Origin: CAVPMN01 sp963706425
GTDB taxonomy: Bacteria > Actinomycetota > Acidimicrobiia > Acidimicrobiales > Acidimicrobilacustridaceae
Direction of reading: 5' to 3'
Length of the DNA: 64,000 bases
NCBI GenBank assembly: GCA_963706425.1
Contig: CAVPMN010000020.1
Coordinates: forward strand, 1,364,001-1,428,000
Shown here piece after piece: positions 46,903 to 57,416 of the stretch (position 1 is its first letter; each line of letters begins with the position of its first letter). Made by a program: the position numbers and the translations under genes. The notes beneath the pieces were generated by a model, which did no database searches, was not told the origin of the DNA, and saw nothing but the letters and a program-made list of their open reading frames with translations.

Positions 46903-48590
46903 CCGTGTTCGACGGGCCGCTGCTCGAGTCGGCCGAGGGCATCGGCGCGCTGACGATGGGTGGGTTCCTCGACGAGGTCGGCCGGCGATTCGCACTGAAC
47001 GAGGCACTCGTGTTCGACGACCCACTGCTCGACGGCACCACCGTGCGGTGGACCTACGCCGAGCTGCTCGACCAGTCACGGCGGGTCGGACGCGCCCTCA
47101 TCGCATCCGGGGTCGGGGCTGGCGAGCGGGTCGGGATCGTGATGGCCAACCGCCCGGCGGCGGTGGCCGCCCTCTTCGGCACCGCGATGATCGGCGCGGT
47201 GGCCGTGCCGCTCTCGACGTTCGCGGCGCCTCCAGAGCTGGCCTTCATGTTGCGGCGAGCGGACATCTCGCTCGTGCTCACCCAAGAGCGGTTGCTCGGT
47301 CGGCACTTCGGCGACGATCTCGCCGCCGTCGCCGGCGACGTGCCTTCGTTACGCTCCACGGTGGTGCTAGGGCAGCGAACCGCAGGCACTGACCAGCGAA
47401 CCTGGGATGCGTTCCTGGCGGCGGGCGACAGTGTCGACGCCGCCGACCTCGACGCCAGAGCTGAGGCGGTCACCGCCGACGACGATGCCCTCGTCATCTT
47501 CAGCTCGGGCACCACCAGCGCGCCGAAGGGGGTGTTGCACGGCCACCGCGCACCATGCCTTCAGTTCTGGGTGCAGGCCCAGCTGTTCGGCCGCCACGGG
47601 CACACCCGGATGTGGACGGCTCTGCCGCTGTTCTGGACCGCCGGGCTCAACACCGCGATGGGCGCCACCCTGGCGGCGGGCGGTTGCTTCGTGATGCAGG
47701 AGACCTTCGAGCCCGGCCAGACCTTGGCCCTCCTCGCTCGCGAGCGGGTCACCGAGCCCTACACCCTCCCCCATCAGGCCGCCGCCCTCGAAGAGCATCC
47801 CGACTGGGCCACCACCGACCTCTCTTCGCTCACCTGCGTGTTCGGCAAGTCCGTGTTCGCCCGCCATCCCACGGTCACCGGCGATCCGAGCTGGGTGATG
47901 CCGGTGGGCTACGGCCTGTCGGAGAGCTGCGCCTTTTTCTTCAGCCACCGCTCCGACACGCCCCGCGAGCTCACCCGCCAGAGCATGGGCCGGCTGCTGC
48001 CCGGCAACCGCCTGCGGGTCGTCGATCCCGCCACCGGCCGCGACCTCGGCGCCGGCGCAGTCGGCGAATTGGCCATCGCCGGTCCCACGCTGATGAAGCG
48101 CTACCTCGGGAAGGACCCAGCCGAGTGCTTCGACGCCGATGGTTTCTTCCACACCGGCGACGAGGGCTCGGTCGACGACGACGGCTACGTGCACTTCGAG
48201 GGCCGCCGCACCGAGATGATCAAAACCGGTGGGGCCAACGTGTCGCCCGCCGAGCTCGAGGTGCAGCTGCGCGCCTGTCCACCGGTGAAGCTGTCACGTG
48301 TGTTGGGGGTGCCCGACCCGCGGCTCGACCAGCTCGTGGTGGCTTGCATCACCTTGAAGGACGGAGCGCAGGCCACCGAGGACGACATCCGCTCGTTCCT
48401 GCGCGAACGGGTGGCCGTCTACAAGGTGCCGAAACGTGTCCTGTTCTTCGCCGACGGCGAGATCCCCATGACCACCAGCGCCACGAAGGTGCGCGACGAG
48501 GAGCTGCTGGCCCTCGTCGTTCGCCGTCTGGCCGACAGCGCTGTCCCTTCGGAGATCAGGCCTGTCCCGACGACGACCGGAGACCGATGA
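46899..48590 (+). CDS. Acyl-CoA synthetase (AMP-binding), intact
   Basis: 563 aa. IFSSGTTSAPKGVLHGH (phosphate loop), MWTALPLFWTAGLNTAMG, GYGLSESCAFFFSHR, GFFHTGDEGSVDDDGYVHFEGRRTEMIKTGG and the Lys region TTSATKVRDEEL are all in one frame. Medium/long-chain ligase type; substrate not predictable. Overlaps neighbours on both sides by four bases (ATGA), placing it in an operon ACAD-ACAD-ligase-dehydratase. Confidence 0.88.
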   Translation: MTVFDGPLLESAEGIGALTMGGFLDEVGRRFALNEALVFDDPLLDGTTVRWTYAELLDQSRRVGRALIASGVGAGERVGIVMANRPAAVAALFGTAMIGAVAVPLSTFAAPPELAFMLRRADISLVLTQERLLGRHFGDDLAAVAGDVPSLRSTVVLGQRTAGTDQRTWDAFLAAGDSVDAADLDARAEAVTADDDALVIFSSGTTSAPKGVLHGHRAPCLQFWVQAQLFGRHGHTRMWTALPLFWTAGLNTAMGATLAAGGCFVMQETFEPGQTLALLARERVTEPYTLPHQAAALEEHPDWATTDLSSLTCVFGKSVFARHPTVTGDPSWVMPVGYGLSESCAFFFSHRSDTPRELTRQSMGRLLPGNRLRVVDPATGRDLGAGAVGELAIAGPTLMKRYLGKDPAECFDADGFFHTGDEGSVDDDGYVHFEGRRTEMIKTGGANVSPAELEVQLRACPPVKLSRVLGVPDPRLDQLVVACITLKDGAQATEDDIRSFLRERVAVYKVPKRVLFFADGEIPMTTSATKVRDEELLALVVRRLADSAVPSEIRPVPTTTGDR

Positions 48591-49808
48591 GCCCCGAACC
48601 GACTTCGACCACGAGCGACGCTGATGCCCCGACGCTCGACGCCTCCGACCTCGACCAGTACATGGGCGTTCCCATGGAGCCGGGCGAGCTCAAGGAGCCG
48701 GTGGCCATCAACGACATCCGCCGGTGGGTCCAGGCCATGCACTATCCCAATCCGCTGCACTACGACGAGCGCTGGGCCGCCGAGAGCCGATTCGAGACCA
48801 TCGTGGCCCCCCAGTCGTTCACCGTGGCCACCGACACGAGCCACGGCTGTTCACCGGCGCAGGTCGGCAAGATCCCCAACAGCCATCTGATCTTCGGCGG
48901 CGACGACTGGTGGTTCTTCGGCCCCCGCATCTGGCCGGGCGACCACTTCGTGTGCCATCGCATGCCCTACGACTACAAGGTCACCGATACCAAGTTCGCC
49001 GGCCCGACGTGCTTTCAACGGGGCGACACCCTCTACATCAACCAGCGTGGCGAGCGTGTCGCGCTCCAGCGCTCCACCGCCATCCGCTACCAGGTGCGCG
49101 AGGCGAAGGAGAAGAAGCTGTTCTCCGAGCCGAAGGAGCCCGACTGGACCGACGAGCAGCTCGCCGAGCTCGACGAGCAGAAGCAGCTGTTCATCGACCA
49201 GATCCATTCGCTCGGACATGATCCGCGGTTCTTCGAGTCGGTGAAGGTGGGAGACCAGCTCGCGCCCAACGTGCTCGGCCCGCACAGCCTGGCCAGCTTC
49301 ACCACCGAGTGGCGCGCGTTCCCGATGACCACGTGGGGAGCCACCGCCAAGGGGCCCACCACCGTGCGGGCCGAGGAGCTGGGCTACACGAAGGAGATGG
49401 CGGGGTTCGAGGGTGACCGGCGCATGGAGCGCACCAACCCCGAGCTCACCGACGGCGCCTACTACGGGCCCTCGCGGGCACCTGCAGCCACGTTGGGCTC
49501 AGCACGTCGGCATGCCCCGCGGCTACGGCTACGGCGCGTCGATGGGTGCCTGGGTCATCGACTACGTGGCGGCGTGGGCCGGCGAGTGGGGTTTCGTCAC
49601 CAGCTCGTCGGCGCAGTACCGCAATCCCGCCTTCACGGGTGACGCCACGTTCCTGTCCGGCGAGATCGTCGACACCAAGGTGCTGCGCAAGCGCCGGCAC
49701 CGGGTGGTGGTGGCCGTCGAGCTGCGCAACCAGGACGACGCCATCATGGCCAAGGCAAAGGTCGAGGTGGAGCTCCCGGCCGAGTCGGCCGAGGGCGCAC
49801 ACGCCTGA
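48587..49808 (+). CDS. MaoC-like / FAS1-type acyl dehydratase, one frameshift
   Basis: About 406 aa joined, double hot-dog. INDIRRWVQAMHYPNPLHYDERWAAES, FGGDDWWFFGPRIWPGDHF and KFAGPTCFQRGDTLYINQRG belong to the N-terminal dehydratase half; the second half contains WAQHVGMPRGYGYGASMGAWVIDYVAAWAG and TFLSGEIVDTKVLRK after an indel near 49475. Hydrates enoyl-CoA, the step after the dehydrogenase pair upstream. The His/Asp hydratase motif is not clear in the visible frames. Confidence 0.72.
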
Positions 49809-49905
49809 GCACGCCGGCCCCGAAGCCCATCTGACCCAGGTCCCATAGGATCTGACCGTCGCGTCACCTTCGGGGCGCGGCGGCTGACCACATCAGGGGA
49901 GACCG

Positions 49906-50809
49906 ATGTCCGACTACCAGTTCCTCCAGTACGAGACCTTCGACGACGGACAGATCGTGCGGATCATGCTCGACCGACCCGATGCCCGCAACGCGCAGAA
50001 CCGCGGCCTGCTCGTCGAGCTCGACGAGGCGTTCCTGCGGGCCGAGGCCGACGACACGTGCCGGGTGGTGATCCTCGGGGGTACCGGCCCGCTCTTCTCC
50101 TCCGGTCACGACATGGGCTCGAAGGGCGCGCAGGCCGAGTACGCCACGCACCCCTCCTACCGGATCAACGGGGCGACACGCGACGGCGCCGAGAAGCGGA
50201 TGCTCCAGGAGTGGCACTACTACTTCGAGAACACCCGCCGCTGGCGTAACCTGCGCAAGATCACCATCGCCCAGGTGCAGGGCACGGTGTTCGCCGCCGG
50301 GCTCATGCTGATGTGGAGCTGCGACCTCATCGTCGGTTCCGACGACGCGGTGTTCGCCGACGTGGTCGGCACGCGGCTCGGCATGTGCGGCCTCGAGTAC
50401 TTCGCCCATCCATGGGAGTTCGGCGCCCGCAAGACCAAGGAGCTGATGCTCACCGGCGACAGCCTCGACGTGCACGAGGCGCATCGCCTGGGCATGGTGT
50501 CGAAGGTGTTCCCGCGCGACGAGCTCGACGACCGCACCCTCGACTTCGCCCGCCGCATCGCCAAGCTGCCCACGATGACCGCGCTCGATGATCAAGGAGA
50601 GCGTCAACGAGACCCAGGACAACCAGGGCTTCTACAACTCGCTCAACGCCTGCTTCACGCTGCACCAGCTCAACCACAGCCACTGGGCCGAGGTGCACGA
50701 GGACGGCTGGCCCGCGGCCAAGCCCGAAGACGGCATCCCGTCGTGGAAAGAAGCGCCTCCCATCGTGCCTGCCGAGAAGACGACGGTACGTGCCGCCGAT
50801 CCGGCGTGA
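49906..50809 (+). CDS. Enoyl-CoA hydratase/isomerase family, one frameshift
   Basis: About 300 aa joined. RIMLDRPDARNAQNRGLLVELDEAF, LFSSGHDMGSKG (first oxyanion segment) and QGTVFAAGLMLMWSCDLIVG (second) are intact. An indel near 50585 divides TMTAL from KESVNETQDNQGF; the rest reads on to 50809. The long insert after GHDMG (YRINGATRDGAEKRMLQEWHYYF) marks a distinct actinobacterial subgroup. GGGGAGA ribosome site. Confidence 0.83.
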
Positions 50810-50812
50810 GGG

Positions 50813-51121
50813 TCAATCCGACGACGGCAGCGGCTTCGCCCCTTTGAGGGGAAGCGGCTCGGCGCCGATGGTGAGCGGGCCGTCGCCGGCCTTGCTGCAC
50901 AGCACCTCGAGGCCGAGCTCCTCATCGGCATAGCGCTTGCCCAGCAGCGAGGCCTCACCGGTGGCCGACATCGGCAGCCGCGCCCCGCCCGAGCCCGCGT
51001 CACGCATCGCTTCACCGCCGCACCGCAGGTCGACGTCGACGTCGGCGCCGGGCGAGCGCACCACCACGACCTGCGTATCGCACGTGGCGCTCTCGAGACG
51101 GGCACCGGGCTTCAGCTGCAT
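50813..51121 (-). CDS. Conserved small hypothetical protein
   Basis: 102 aa. CDTQVVVVRSPGADVDVDLRCGGEAM and ASLLGKRYADEELGLEVLCSKAGDGPL suggest a small beta domain with three Cys. Proteins like it are found beside acyl-CoA genes in actinobacteria, as I recall; no function is known. It is the last gene of the minus-strand unit after the CoA ligase, 33 bases on. Confidence 0.55.
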   Translation of the reverse strand: MQLKPGARLESATCDTQVVVVRSPGADVDVDLRCGGEAMRDAGSGGARLPMSATGEASLLGKRYADEELGLEVLCSKAGDGPLTIGAEPLPLKGAKPLPSSD

Positions 51122-51154
51122 CAGAGGTCCCTTCGGTTCAGGTGGGGGTACACG

Positions 51155-52808
51155 TCATGTCTCACGAAAGCGCTCCTCGAGAGTGGCCGTCAAGCGTCTC
51201 CGGTCGACCTTGCCCGAGTCGAGCCATGGGAGCTGCGTCTGGTCGGCGTACACCGCGATGTGACGGGGCACCTTGTAGGAGGCCAGCTCCTCTTTGACCC
51301 GGCGACGGGCCTCGTCCTCGGTGAGCGACTGGCCCGGGCTGCAGCGCGATCGCCGCAACCACATCCTGGCCCCGGTCGGGGTGCTCGACCCCGCACACGA
51401 ACGCCATCACCACCTCCGGCAGCTCCTCGAGGGCCAACTCGACGTCGCGCGGCGTCACGTTCATGCCGGAGGACTTGATGAGGTCACCCATGCGCCCGGT
51501 GAAGTAGAAGTGGCCGTCGTCGTCGAAGTAGCCGCTGTCTCCGGTGCGGTACCACCCGTCCGCGGTGAACGTGTCGGCCCGCTCCCGCTTGTGCAGCCCG
51601 AGCATCAACGAGTAGCCGCGCAGCCACAGCTCGCCGGTGCGGCCCACCGGGAGATCCGCGTGGGTGACGGGATCGACGATCTTGTGCTCGATGCCGGGCA
51701 CCGAGAGGCCGAACGAGCCCTCTTTGCCGGCGGGCAGAGGCTCTTTGGACGCGAAGGTGTGGGGCCCGAGGGTCTCGGTCATACCGAGCGAGTTCGCCTT
51801 CGGGATGTCGGCACCGAGCTGCTCCGCCTGGGGCAGGAGGGCCGTCAGCGTGCCGCCCCGCACCGACGAGAGGTCTCGTTCGGCGAAGGTCGGGTGATCG
51901 ACCAGCGCCTTGGCCATGTGGGGCCAGCCCAGCACCTGGGTCACCCGCTCGCGCTCGATCAGCTCGAGGGTGGCGCCAGGTTCAAACTGCTCCTCGAACA
52001 CGAGCGCTGCGCCGGCGTGCATCGCGGCGACGAGCGTGAAGCTGAAGCCACCCACCCAGAACAACGGCATCGGCGTATAGAGCACGTCGTCGTCGGCGAT
52101 GTCGCGCATCGGCCACAAGTTGTGAGCGTGGCGCACGACGGGGCCGTGAGCATGCACGGCACCCTTCGGGTCGGCCGTCGAGCCCGACGAGTAGACGACC
52201 AGCATCGGGTCGGCCGCGGTGACCTCGGCCTCGCAGGCCGCCAGGAGCTCAACGGCGACCTGATCGGCGCGTCCGGTGAGCTCGTCGATCGGACCCGCCC
52301 ACGCTCGCCGGCCGGCGCCCCAGGTCCACACCGCGCGGAGGAACGGAGCGGCGGGCACCCGAATGCGCTCGTGGACGGAGTCGGCGAGGCCGGGAACGGC
52401 CGACTCCAGGCGTTCGAGGTAGTCGTGGCCGAGATGGTTGTCGACCGACAGGAGCACCTGGGCGTCGCAGTGGCGGAGGAGCCAGCCGAGCTCTTTCGCC
52501 TTGTTGTAGGTGTTGAGGAGGGCGACGACCGCGCCGATGCGGGTGGCGGCCAGCCAGCCGACGATCCAGTCGGGGCCGTTCGCCTGCAGCAGGGCGAGCC
52601 GTGTGCCCTTGCCGACGCCAGAGGCGAGCAGGCTCCGGGCGAGGATGGCAGACCGTTCCTCGGCCTCTCGGTAGGTCAGGCGCTCGTCGCCCAGGACGGC
52701 CAGCGTGTTGTCGCCCCATCGCTCGGCACACCAGCGGATGAGCGTGCCGCTCGTGGGGACGAAGCCGGGGAAGCTCGGTTCGCGCCCCGCGGCATGCGCC
52801 TTGTTCAC
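51155..52808 (-). CDS. Acyl-CoA synthetase (AMP-binding), one frameshift
   Basis: About 551 aa joined, GTG start overlapping the amidohydrolase stop (GTGA). VYSSGSTADPKGAVHAH, NSLGMTETLGPHTF, GELWLRGYSLMLGLHKRERADTF, WYRTGDSGYFDDDGHFYFTGRMGDLIKSSGMNVTPRDVE and, after an indel near 51335, VKEELASYKVPRHIAVY and LDSGKVDRRRL with the catalytic Lys. Substrate unknown. Two-gene unit with the amidohydrolase. Confidence 0.85.
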
Positions 52809-53998
52809 GCGAGGCTGAGAAGCCGATTGAGGTTGCCGCCCATCACTTTGGCCTGGTCGTCGTGTGGAAGCCCATCGAGGTCGTCGATGAAGCTGAGCGG
52901 ATCGGCCATGCCCTCGGGATGGGGATAGTCGGATCCGAACAACACGTTGTCGGCGCCGAGCAGTTCGATGAGGCCCTTCGGGTTCTCCTCGTGGAACGGG
53001 TGCACGAAGATGTTGCGCTTGAAGACCTCGACCGGGTCCTCGGCGAACAGGTGCGGGTTGAGCGTGTAGGCGTGCTCGAGGTCGTGCAGGAGCGGCCTGA
53101 CCCAGCCGCTGCCGTTCTCGACCGGTGCGAACTTGAGCTTCGGGAACCGGCTGCACAGCCCGTGCCCGATGGCCGAGGCGATGGTGTCGATGATCGGCCG
53201 ACCGGCGTGACCGACGATGGCGGCGAACCCCGAGCTTCCCTTGAACGGGGTGAACTCGTCGTCGCGGACGCCTTCCCATTCGTTGATGTAGCGCTGGTAG
53301 CCGCTGTCGGATGCGTGCATACCCACCAGCACGTCCTTCTCCTGCACCAGCTCCCAGAACGGGTCGAACTCGGGTAGGGCGAACGAGCGGGTGCCCCGGA
53401 GGCCGGGGACCGGAGCCGGGCGCACGAGGATGACTTTGGCGCCCCGCTCGGTGACCCACTCGAGCTCCTCGATCGCCTGCTCGAGAATCGGCAGGGTGAT
53501 CACCGGCGTCGGGAAGATCCGGTCCTCGTAGTTGAACGTCCAGGTCTCGAACATCCACTGGTTGAGCGCATGGACGACCGCGTGGATGGCATCGACGTCG
53601 TCACGCAGGCGCTCCTCGACCAGGCTCGCCAGCGTGGGCCACATCAGGGCCCGGTCGAGACCGAGCTCGTCCATCAGCTCGAGGCGTGGGCCGGGCTCGC
53701 GGAAGGCCGGCAGGGCGTCGATGCCCTTCCCCATGATCTCCCGCCGGCTCTTGCCTTCGGGATTGCCGACCTTGAAGTACTCCTCTTGCGCTCCCGGCGC
53801 CGCCACGCGGTCGAACGTGGGGTTCGGGATGTAGTCGCTGATCTTGCCCTTGACGGTGATCTTCGTGCGACCGTTCACCTCGACGTAGCTGATGACCCCG
53901 GCGTAACGGTCGGGCAGGAACTTCGTGAGAGCCTCACGGGTCTCGTACATGTGGTTGTCGGCGTCGAACACCGGAAAGTCGAGCTGACGAGTCGGCAT
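52805..53998 (-). CDS. Amidohydrolase (ACMSD-like TIM barrel), intact
   Basis: 397 aa. FPVFDADNHMYETREAL at the N-terminus, LELMDELGLDRALMWP, VLVGMHASDSGYQ, PKLKFAPVENGSGWVRPLLHDLEHAY and NVLFGSDYPHPEGM with the conserved Asp. The N-terminal HxH is reduced to one His, as in several CoA-pathway amidohydrolases. Family enzymes hydrolyse or decarboxylate. Divergent from an acyl-CoA dehydrogenase gene, with the shared motif between. Confidence 0.84.
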   Translation of the reverse strand: MPTRQLDFPVFDADNHMYETREALTKFLPDRYAGVISYVEVNGRTKITVKGKISDYIPNPTFDRVAAPGAQEEYFKVGNPEGKSRREIMGKGIDALPAFREPGPRLELMDELGLDRALMWPTLASLVEERLRDDVDAIHAVVHALNQWMFETWTFNYEDRIFPTPVITLPILEQAIEELEWVTERGAKVILVRPAPVPGLRGTRSFALPEFDPFWELVQEKDVLVGMHASDSGYQRYINEWEGVRDDEFTPFKGSSGFAAIVGHAGRPIIDTIASAIGHGLCSRFPKLKFAPVENGSGWVRPLLHDLEHAYTLNPHLFAEDPVEVFKRNIFVHPFHEENPKGLIELLGADNVLFGSDYPHPEGMADPLSFIDDLDGLPHDDQAKVMGGNLNRLLSLA

Positions 53999-54017
53999 CG
54001 AACGACCCCCTCAAGAA

Positions 54018-54035
54018 ATGACGGAACTGTTAGAG
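54018..54035 (+). promoter_or_regulatory. TGACG-N4-TGTTAG motif in divergent region
   Basis: ATGACGGAACTGTTAGAG; 16 of 18 bases equal the site at 57359. It lies 20 bases from the amidohydrolase start and 56 from the acyl-CoA dehydrogenase start. Confidence 0.6.
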
Positions 54036-54090
54036 CGACCCTACACTGCCGGGCAGTTCGAGCGAAAGCACGCAGAGGAGACCTGACCAC

Positions 54091-55201
54091 GTGGACCTGA
54101 TGTTGAGCGAGGACCAGGCGTTCTTCCTGGACACGACCCGCCGGTTCCTCACGGCGCAGGCTCCCATGGCGGTGGTCCGGTCGCTCGAACACGAGCCGGC
54201 GGGCTACACCGCCGACTACTGGCGCCAGGCGTGTGAGCTGGGTTGGACGTCGATGCTCGTGCGCGAGGCCGACGGCGGCGGGAGCCTCTCGAGTCACGGC
54301 CTGGTCGACCTGGCCCTCGTCGCCGAGGAGCTGGGCCGCACCGTCGCACCCGGGCCCCTCGTGCCCGTCAACCTGGTGGCCTCGGCCGTCTCCGCAGCCG
54401 GCACTGCTGAACAGCGCCAGGCGGTGCTGCCTGGGCTGCTCAGCGGCGACCGCACCGCGGCATGGACCGGGCCCGGCCTGATCGACGGGGGGCGCGAGGG
54501 CGACCGGTTCGTGATGCGCGGCACGACGCCCATCGTCGAGGCGGGTGCCGGCGCCGACCACCTGCTTGTGGCCGTCGGCGACGAGCACGGCGGCGCGACG
54601 CAGGTGCTCGTGCCCGCCGATCACCCGGGTATCGCCATCACCCCCCTCGGCTCGCTCGATCTGGTGCGACGCTTCGCCCGCGTCACGTTCGACGACGTCA
54701 CCGTCGATCCGTCAGCCGTGGTCGGCCAGGTCGGCGCGGCTGCCGCCGAGGTGGCCCGGCTCGACCAGATCGCCACCGTGCTCGGGTGCACCGAAGCCGC
54801 GGGTGCCGCCGACCGCTGCTTCGAGATGACCATCGACTACCTGCAGGATCGCTACAGCTTCGGTCGACCGCTGGCGTCCTACCAGGCCCTCAAGCACCGG
54901 CTGGCCGACGACAAGCTGTGGCTCGAGGCGTGCCACGCCACGGTCACCGCCGCAGTCGAGGCGGTGGCCACGGGCGCGGACGACGCCGGGCTGCTCGCGA
55001 GCGTGGCCAAGGCGTGGGTCGGTCCCCACGCCACCGAGATCATCCAGGACTGCGTCCAGTTGCACGGTGGCATCGGAGTCACCTGGGAGCACGACCTGCA
55101 CCTCTACCTGCGGCGCGGCGACGGTCGACCGACTCACCTCTGGCACGCCCGACGTTCATCGCGAGCGCATCGCTGCCAACCAGCTGCCGGTGGCGTCGTG
55201 A
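54091..55201 (+). CDS. Acyl-CoA dehydrogenase, one frameshift near end
   Basis: About 370 aa, GTG start with GAGGAG. MDLMLSEDQAFFLDTTRRFL, ELGWTSMLVREADGG, ATVLGCTEAAGAADRCFEMTIDYLQDRYSFGRPLAS and QLHGGIGVTWEHDLHLYLRR with the catalytic Glu. An indel near 55125 moves the end, restored as ANQLPVAS stop at 55199-55201. The middle beta domain is short of the usual TGxKxW stretch. Overlaps the next dehydrogenase by four bases (GTGA). Confidence 0.82.
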
Positions 55202-56500
55202 GCTCGCAGGAGCCGACCAACCGCACCGCCGCGGCCGCGGCACGCGAGAGCGTCGACCAGTTCCGGGCCCGAGCGCGCGCCTGGCTGGCCGACAACATGC
55301 CGCCCGAGTGCGACGGCATCCGCGAGCGCGCCAACCCGGGCCGCTGGGACGTCGAGCGACGCCTGCAGCGCACGCTCTGGGACGGCGGGTTCGCCGGCAT
55401 CTGCTTCCCAGCGGAGTACGGCGGGCTCGGTCTGGCGGTCGAATACCAACGGGCGTTCTCCGAGGAGTCGCGGCCCTACGACATGCCGTTCGCCCTCAAC
55501 GTGCCCACCCTCGGCATCCTGGCAGCCACCCTCGTCGACTTCGGCACCCACGAGCAGAAGGCCCGGCATCTGCCGGCCATCCTCCGCGGCGAGGAGCTCT
55601 GGGTGCAGTTCCTGTCGGAGCCGAGCGGCGGCTCCGACCTCGCCGGTTGTCTCACGAGGGCCGACCGCGACGGTGACGTGTTCGTCCTCAGCGGCTCCAA
55701 GATCTGGAGCTCGGGCGCGGCCGAGGCCGACTACGCGATGTGCCTGGCCCGCACCAACTGGGACGTGCCCAAGCACCGCGGGCTCACCATGTTCATCATG
55801 AGGATCCACCAGCCGGGCGTCACCGTCGATCGCATCCGCCAGGTCAACGGGTCGATGGAGTTCTGCCAGGAGTTCTTCGATGACGTCCCGCTCTCGGTCG
55901 ACGATGTCGTCGGCGAGATCGACAACGGCTGGACCGTGGCCACTCGCCTGCTCATCCACGAGCGCAACGCCGTGGGCAAGGGGTCGCCCTACACCAGTGG
56001 CGCGACCGACCCCGGCGACACCGGCGAGGACGCCATCATCGCGTTGGCGCGTACGGTCGACGCCGTCGACGACGCTCACGCGCGGCAACTCGTGGGCGAA
56101 GCACACGTCCGCGCCACTCGTCGGCAGCCAACTCGTCCGTCGGGTCACCACTGCCGTTGCCGCCGGGCAGATGGCCGCGCCGGCAGGCTCGTTGCTGAAG
56201 CTCTACAGCGCCACCCACGTGATGCGGCGCTACGAGATCGCCCTCGAGCTCGCCGGCGAGTCCGCCGCCGCGTGGCCGATCGACGGCCCGTCGACGCCCG
56301 GTCAGGAGGTGGCCGAGTCGAGCCTTTGGCGACAGGGCCTGTCTCTCGGCGGCGGCAGCAACGAGATCCAGCGCAACATCATCAGCGAGCGACTGCTCGG
56401 CCTGCCTCGGGAGTACGCCGCCGATCGCGACGTGCCCTACCGCGACGTGCCCCGGGGCCCGGCGCGCTCGACACCCGGCGCTGGCCTCGTGCGGCTCGTC
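55198..56500 (+). CDS. Acyl-CoA dehydrogenase, partner subunit, frameshifted
   Basis: About 420 aa, GTG start. DGGFAGICFPAEYGGLGLAVEYQRAF, WVQFLSEPSGGSDLAGCLTRA, VLSGSKIWSSGAAEADYAMCLAR and NGWTVATRLLIHERNA are in one frame to about 56100; an indel then leads to VGSQLVRRVTTAVAAGQMAAPAG and WRQGLSLGGGSNEIQRNIISERLLGLPRE. The exact stop is not clear because the frame runs into the convergent thioesterase, so the end is approximate. Heteromeric pair with 54091. Confidence 0.8.
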
Positions 56501-56501
56501 G

Positions 56502-57335
56502 TCAGGACGGCTCGCCGAGATCACGCACCATGGCCTCCTGCGCGAACGACGCCACCAACTCCGCGCCTGCGAACACGTCGCCTCTGCCGAAGCTGCGGCC
56601 CGCGGCGGTGACGGGGGCGTGCTGCATCACGAGCAACCAGTCGTCGACACGGAACGGTTGGTGGAACCAGATCGTGTGCGACGTCACCGCAGTGTGCAGC
56701 CGGACCGTCGACTGCGCCTGCGACACCCCGTCGAACGGGCGCAGGGCCGTGCCGATGAGGGTGAGGTCGGTGGCATGGGCCAGCAGCGCGGGGTGAGCCC
56801 GAACGTCGTCGATCGGCGGCGTGCGCATCCACCAGGCCAGATCGGGCGGCCCGCTGGCGACGTCGGCGAGGTCGACGTCATCCACGATGTCGGTCTCCCA
56901 GGGGACCATCGCCCCGAGGTCGCGGCGGCCGGCCCGGGGCGGCGCCACCTCGAGCGGGGCGGGGTCGCTGCGATGCAGACCGGGCTCGGCGATGTGCATC
57001 GACACGATGGCTGCGGCGATGACCTTGTCGTCCTGGGTGGCGATCACCTCGGTGGTGCCGAAGGTGCGCCCGTCCTGCAGCTTGATGACTCGGTAGCGCA
57101 TCGGCTTGGCGGTATCACCCTCTCGAGGGAACAGGACGTGGAGTGATTTCACCGACTTGTCGGGCGTGGCGTCGCTCGCCGCCATCAGCATCTGCGAGAG
57201 GATCTGCCCGCCGAACACCCGGTGGTAGCCGATGTCGAGGTTCTGCCCCTCGACCAGCCTTCCTCGTCCAGCGACACCCGGCTCCACGTCCGTCAGGTCG
57301 AGCGCGCCCACCATGGCATCGAGGTCGAAGTTCAC
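56502..57335 (-). CDS. Acyl-CoA thioesterase II (TesB-like), intact
   Basis: 277 aa, GTG start. Double hot-dog: DIGYHRVFGGQILSQMLMAAS, KSLHVLFPREGDTAKPMRYRVIKLQDGRTFGTTEV in the first half; PDLAWWMRTPPIDDVRAHPALLAHATDLTLIGTALRPFDGVSQAQSTVRLHTAVTSHTIWFHQPFRVDDW in the second with the catalytic Asp and Thr/Gln region. Hydrolyses acyl-CoA. Divergent from the LLM gene with the shared motif between. Confidence 0.87.
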   Translation of the reverse strand: MNFDLDAMVGALDLTDVEPGVAGRGRLVEGQNLDIGYHRVFGGQILSQMLMAASDATPDKSVKSLHVLFPREGDTAKPMRYRVIKLQDGRTFGTTEVIATQDDKVIAAAIVSMHIAEPGLHRSDPAPLEVAPPRAGRRDLGAMVPWETDIVDDVDLADVASGPPDLAWWMRTPPIDDVRAHPALLAHATDLTLIGTALRPFDGVSQAQSTVRLHTAVTSHTIWFHQPFRVDDWLLVMQHAPVTAAGRSFGRGDVFAGAELVASFAQEAMVRDLGEPS

Positions 57336-57358
57336 CGGCGCCGTCCCTCCCAAGCTGA

Positions 57359-57377
57359 TTGACGCAACTGTTAGAGT
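57359..57377 (+). promoter_or_regulatory. TTGACG-N4-TGTTAGAGT motif in divergent region
   Basis: TTGACGCAACTGTTAGAGT. The end TGT-TAGAGT fits an extended -10 element; the LLM gene starts 39 bases on with its own ribosome site (GAGAGAGG), so this transcript has a leader. Confidence 0.6.
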
Positions 57378-57416
57378 AACCCGCGCGGCGTCGGCCGACG
57401 GAGAGAGGCACCGACG

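Noticed and set aside
49818..49875. CCCCGAAG and CTTCGGGG inverted 8-base pair upstream of the crotonase gene
   Set aside because: The 42-base gap and short arms make chance likely in GC-rich DNA, and no promoter is placed sensibly between them.
57359..57364. TTGACG as a -35 element for the TAGAGT -10
   Set aside because: Only 7 bases separate them, far below the 16-18 needed, so it is treated as part of an operator instead.
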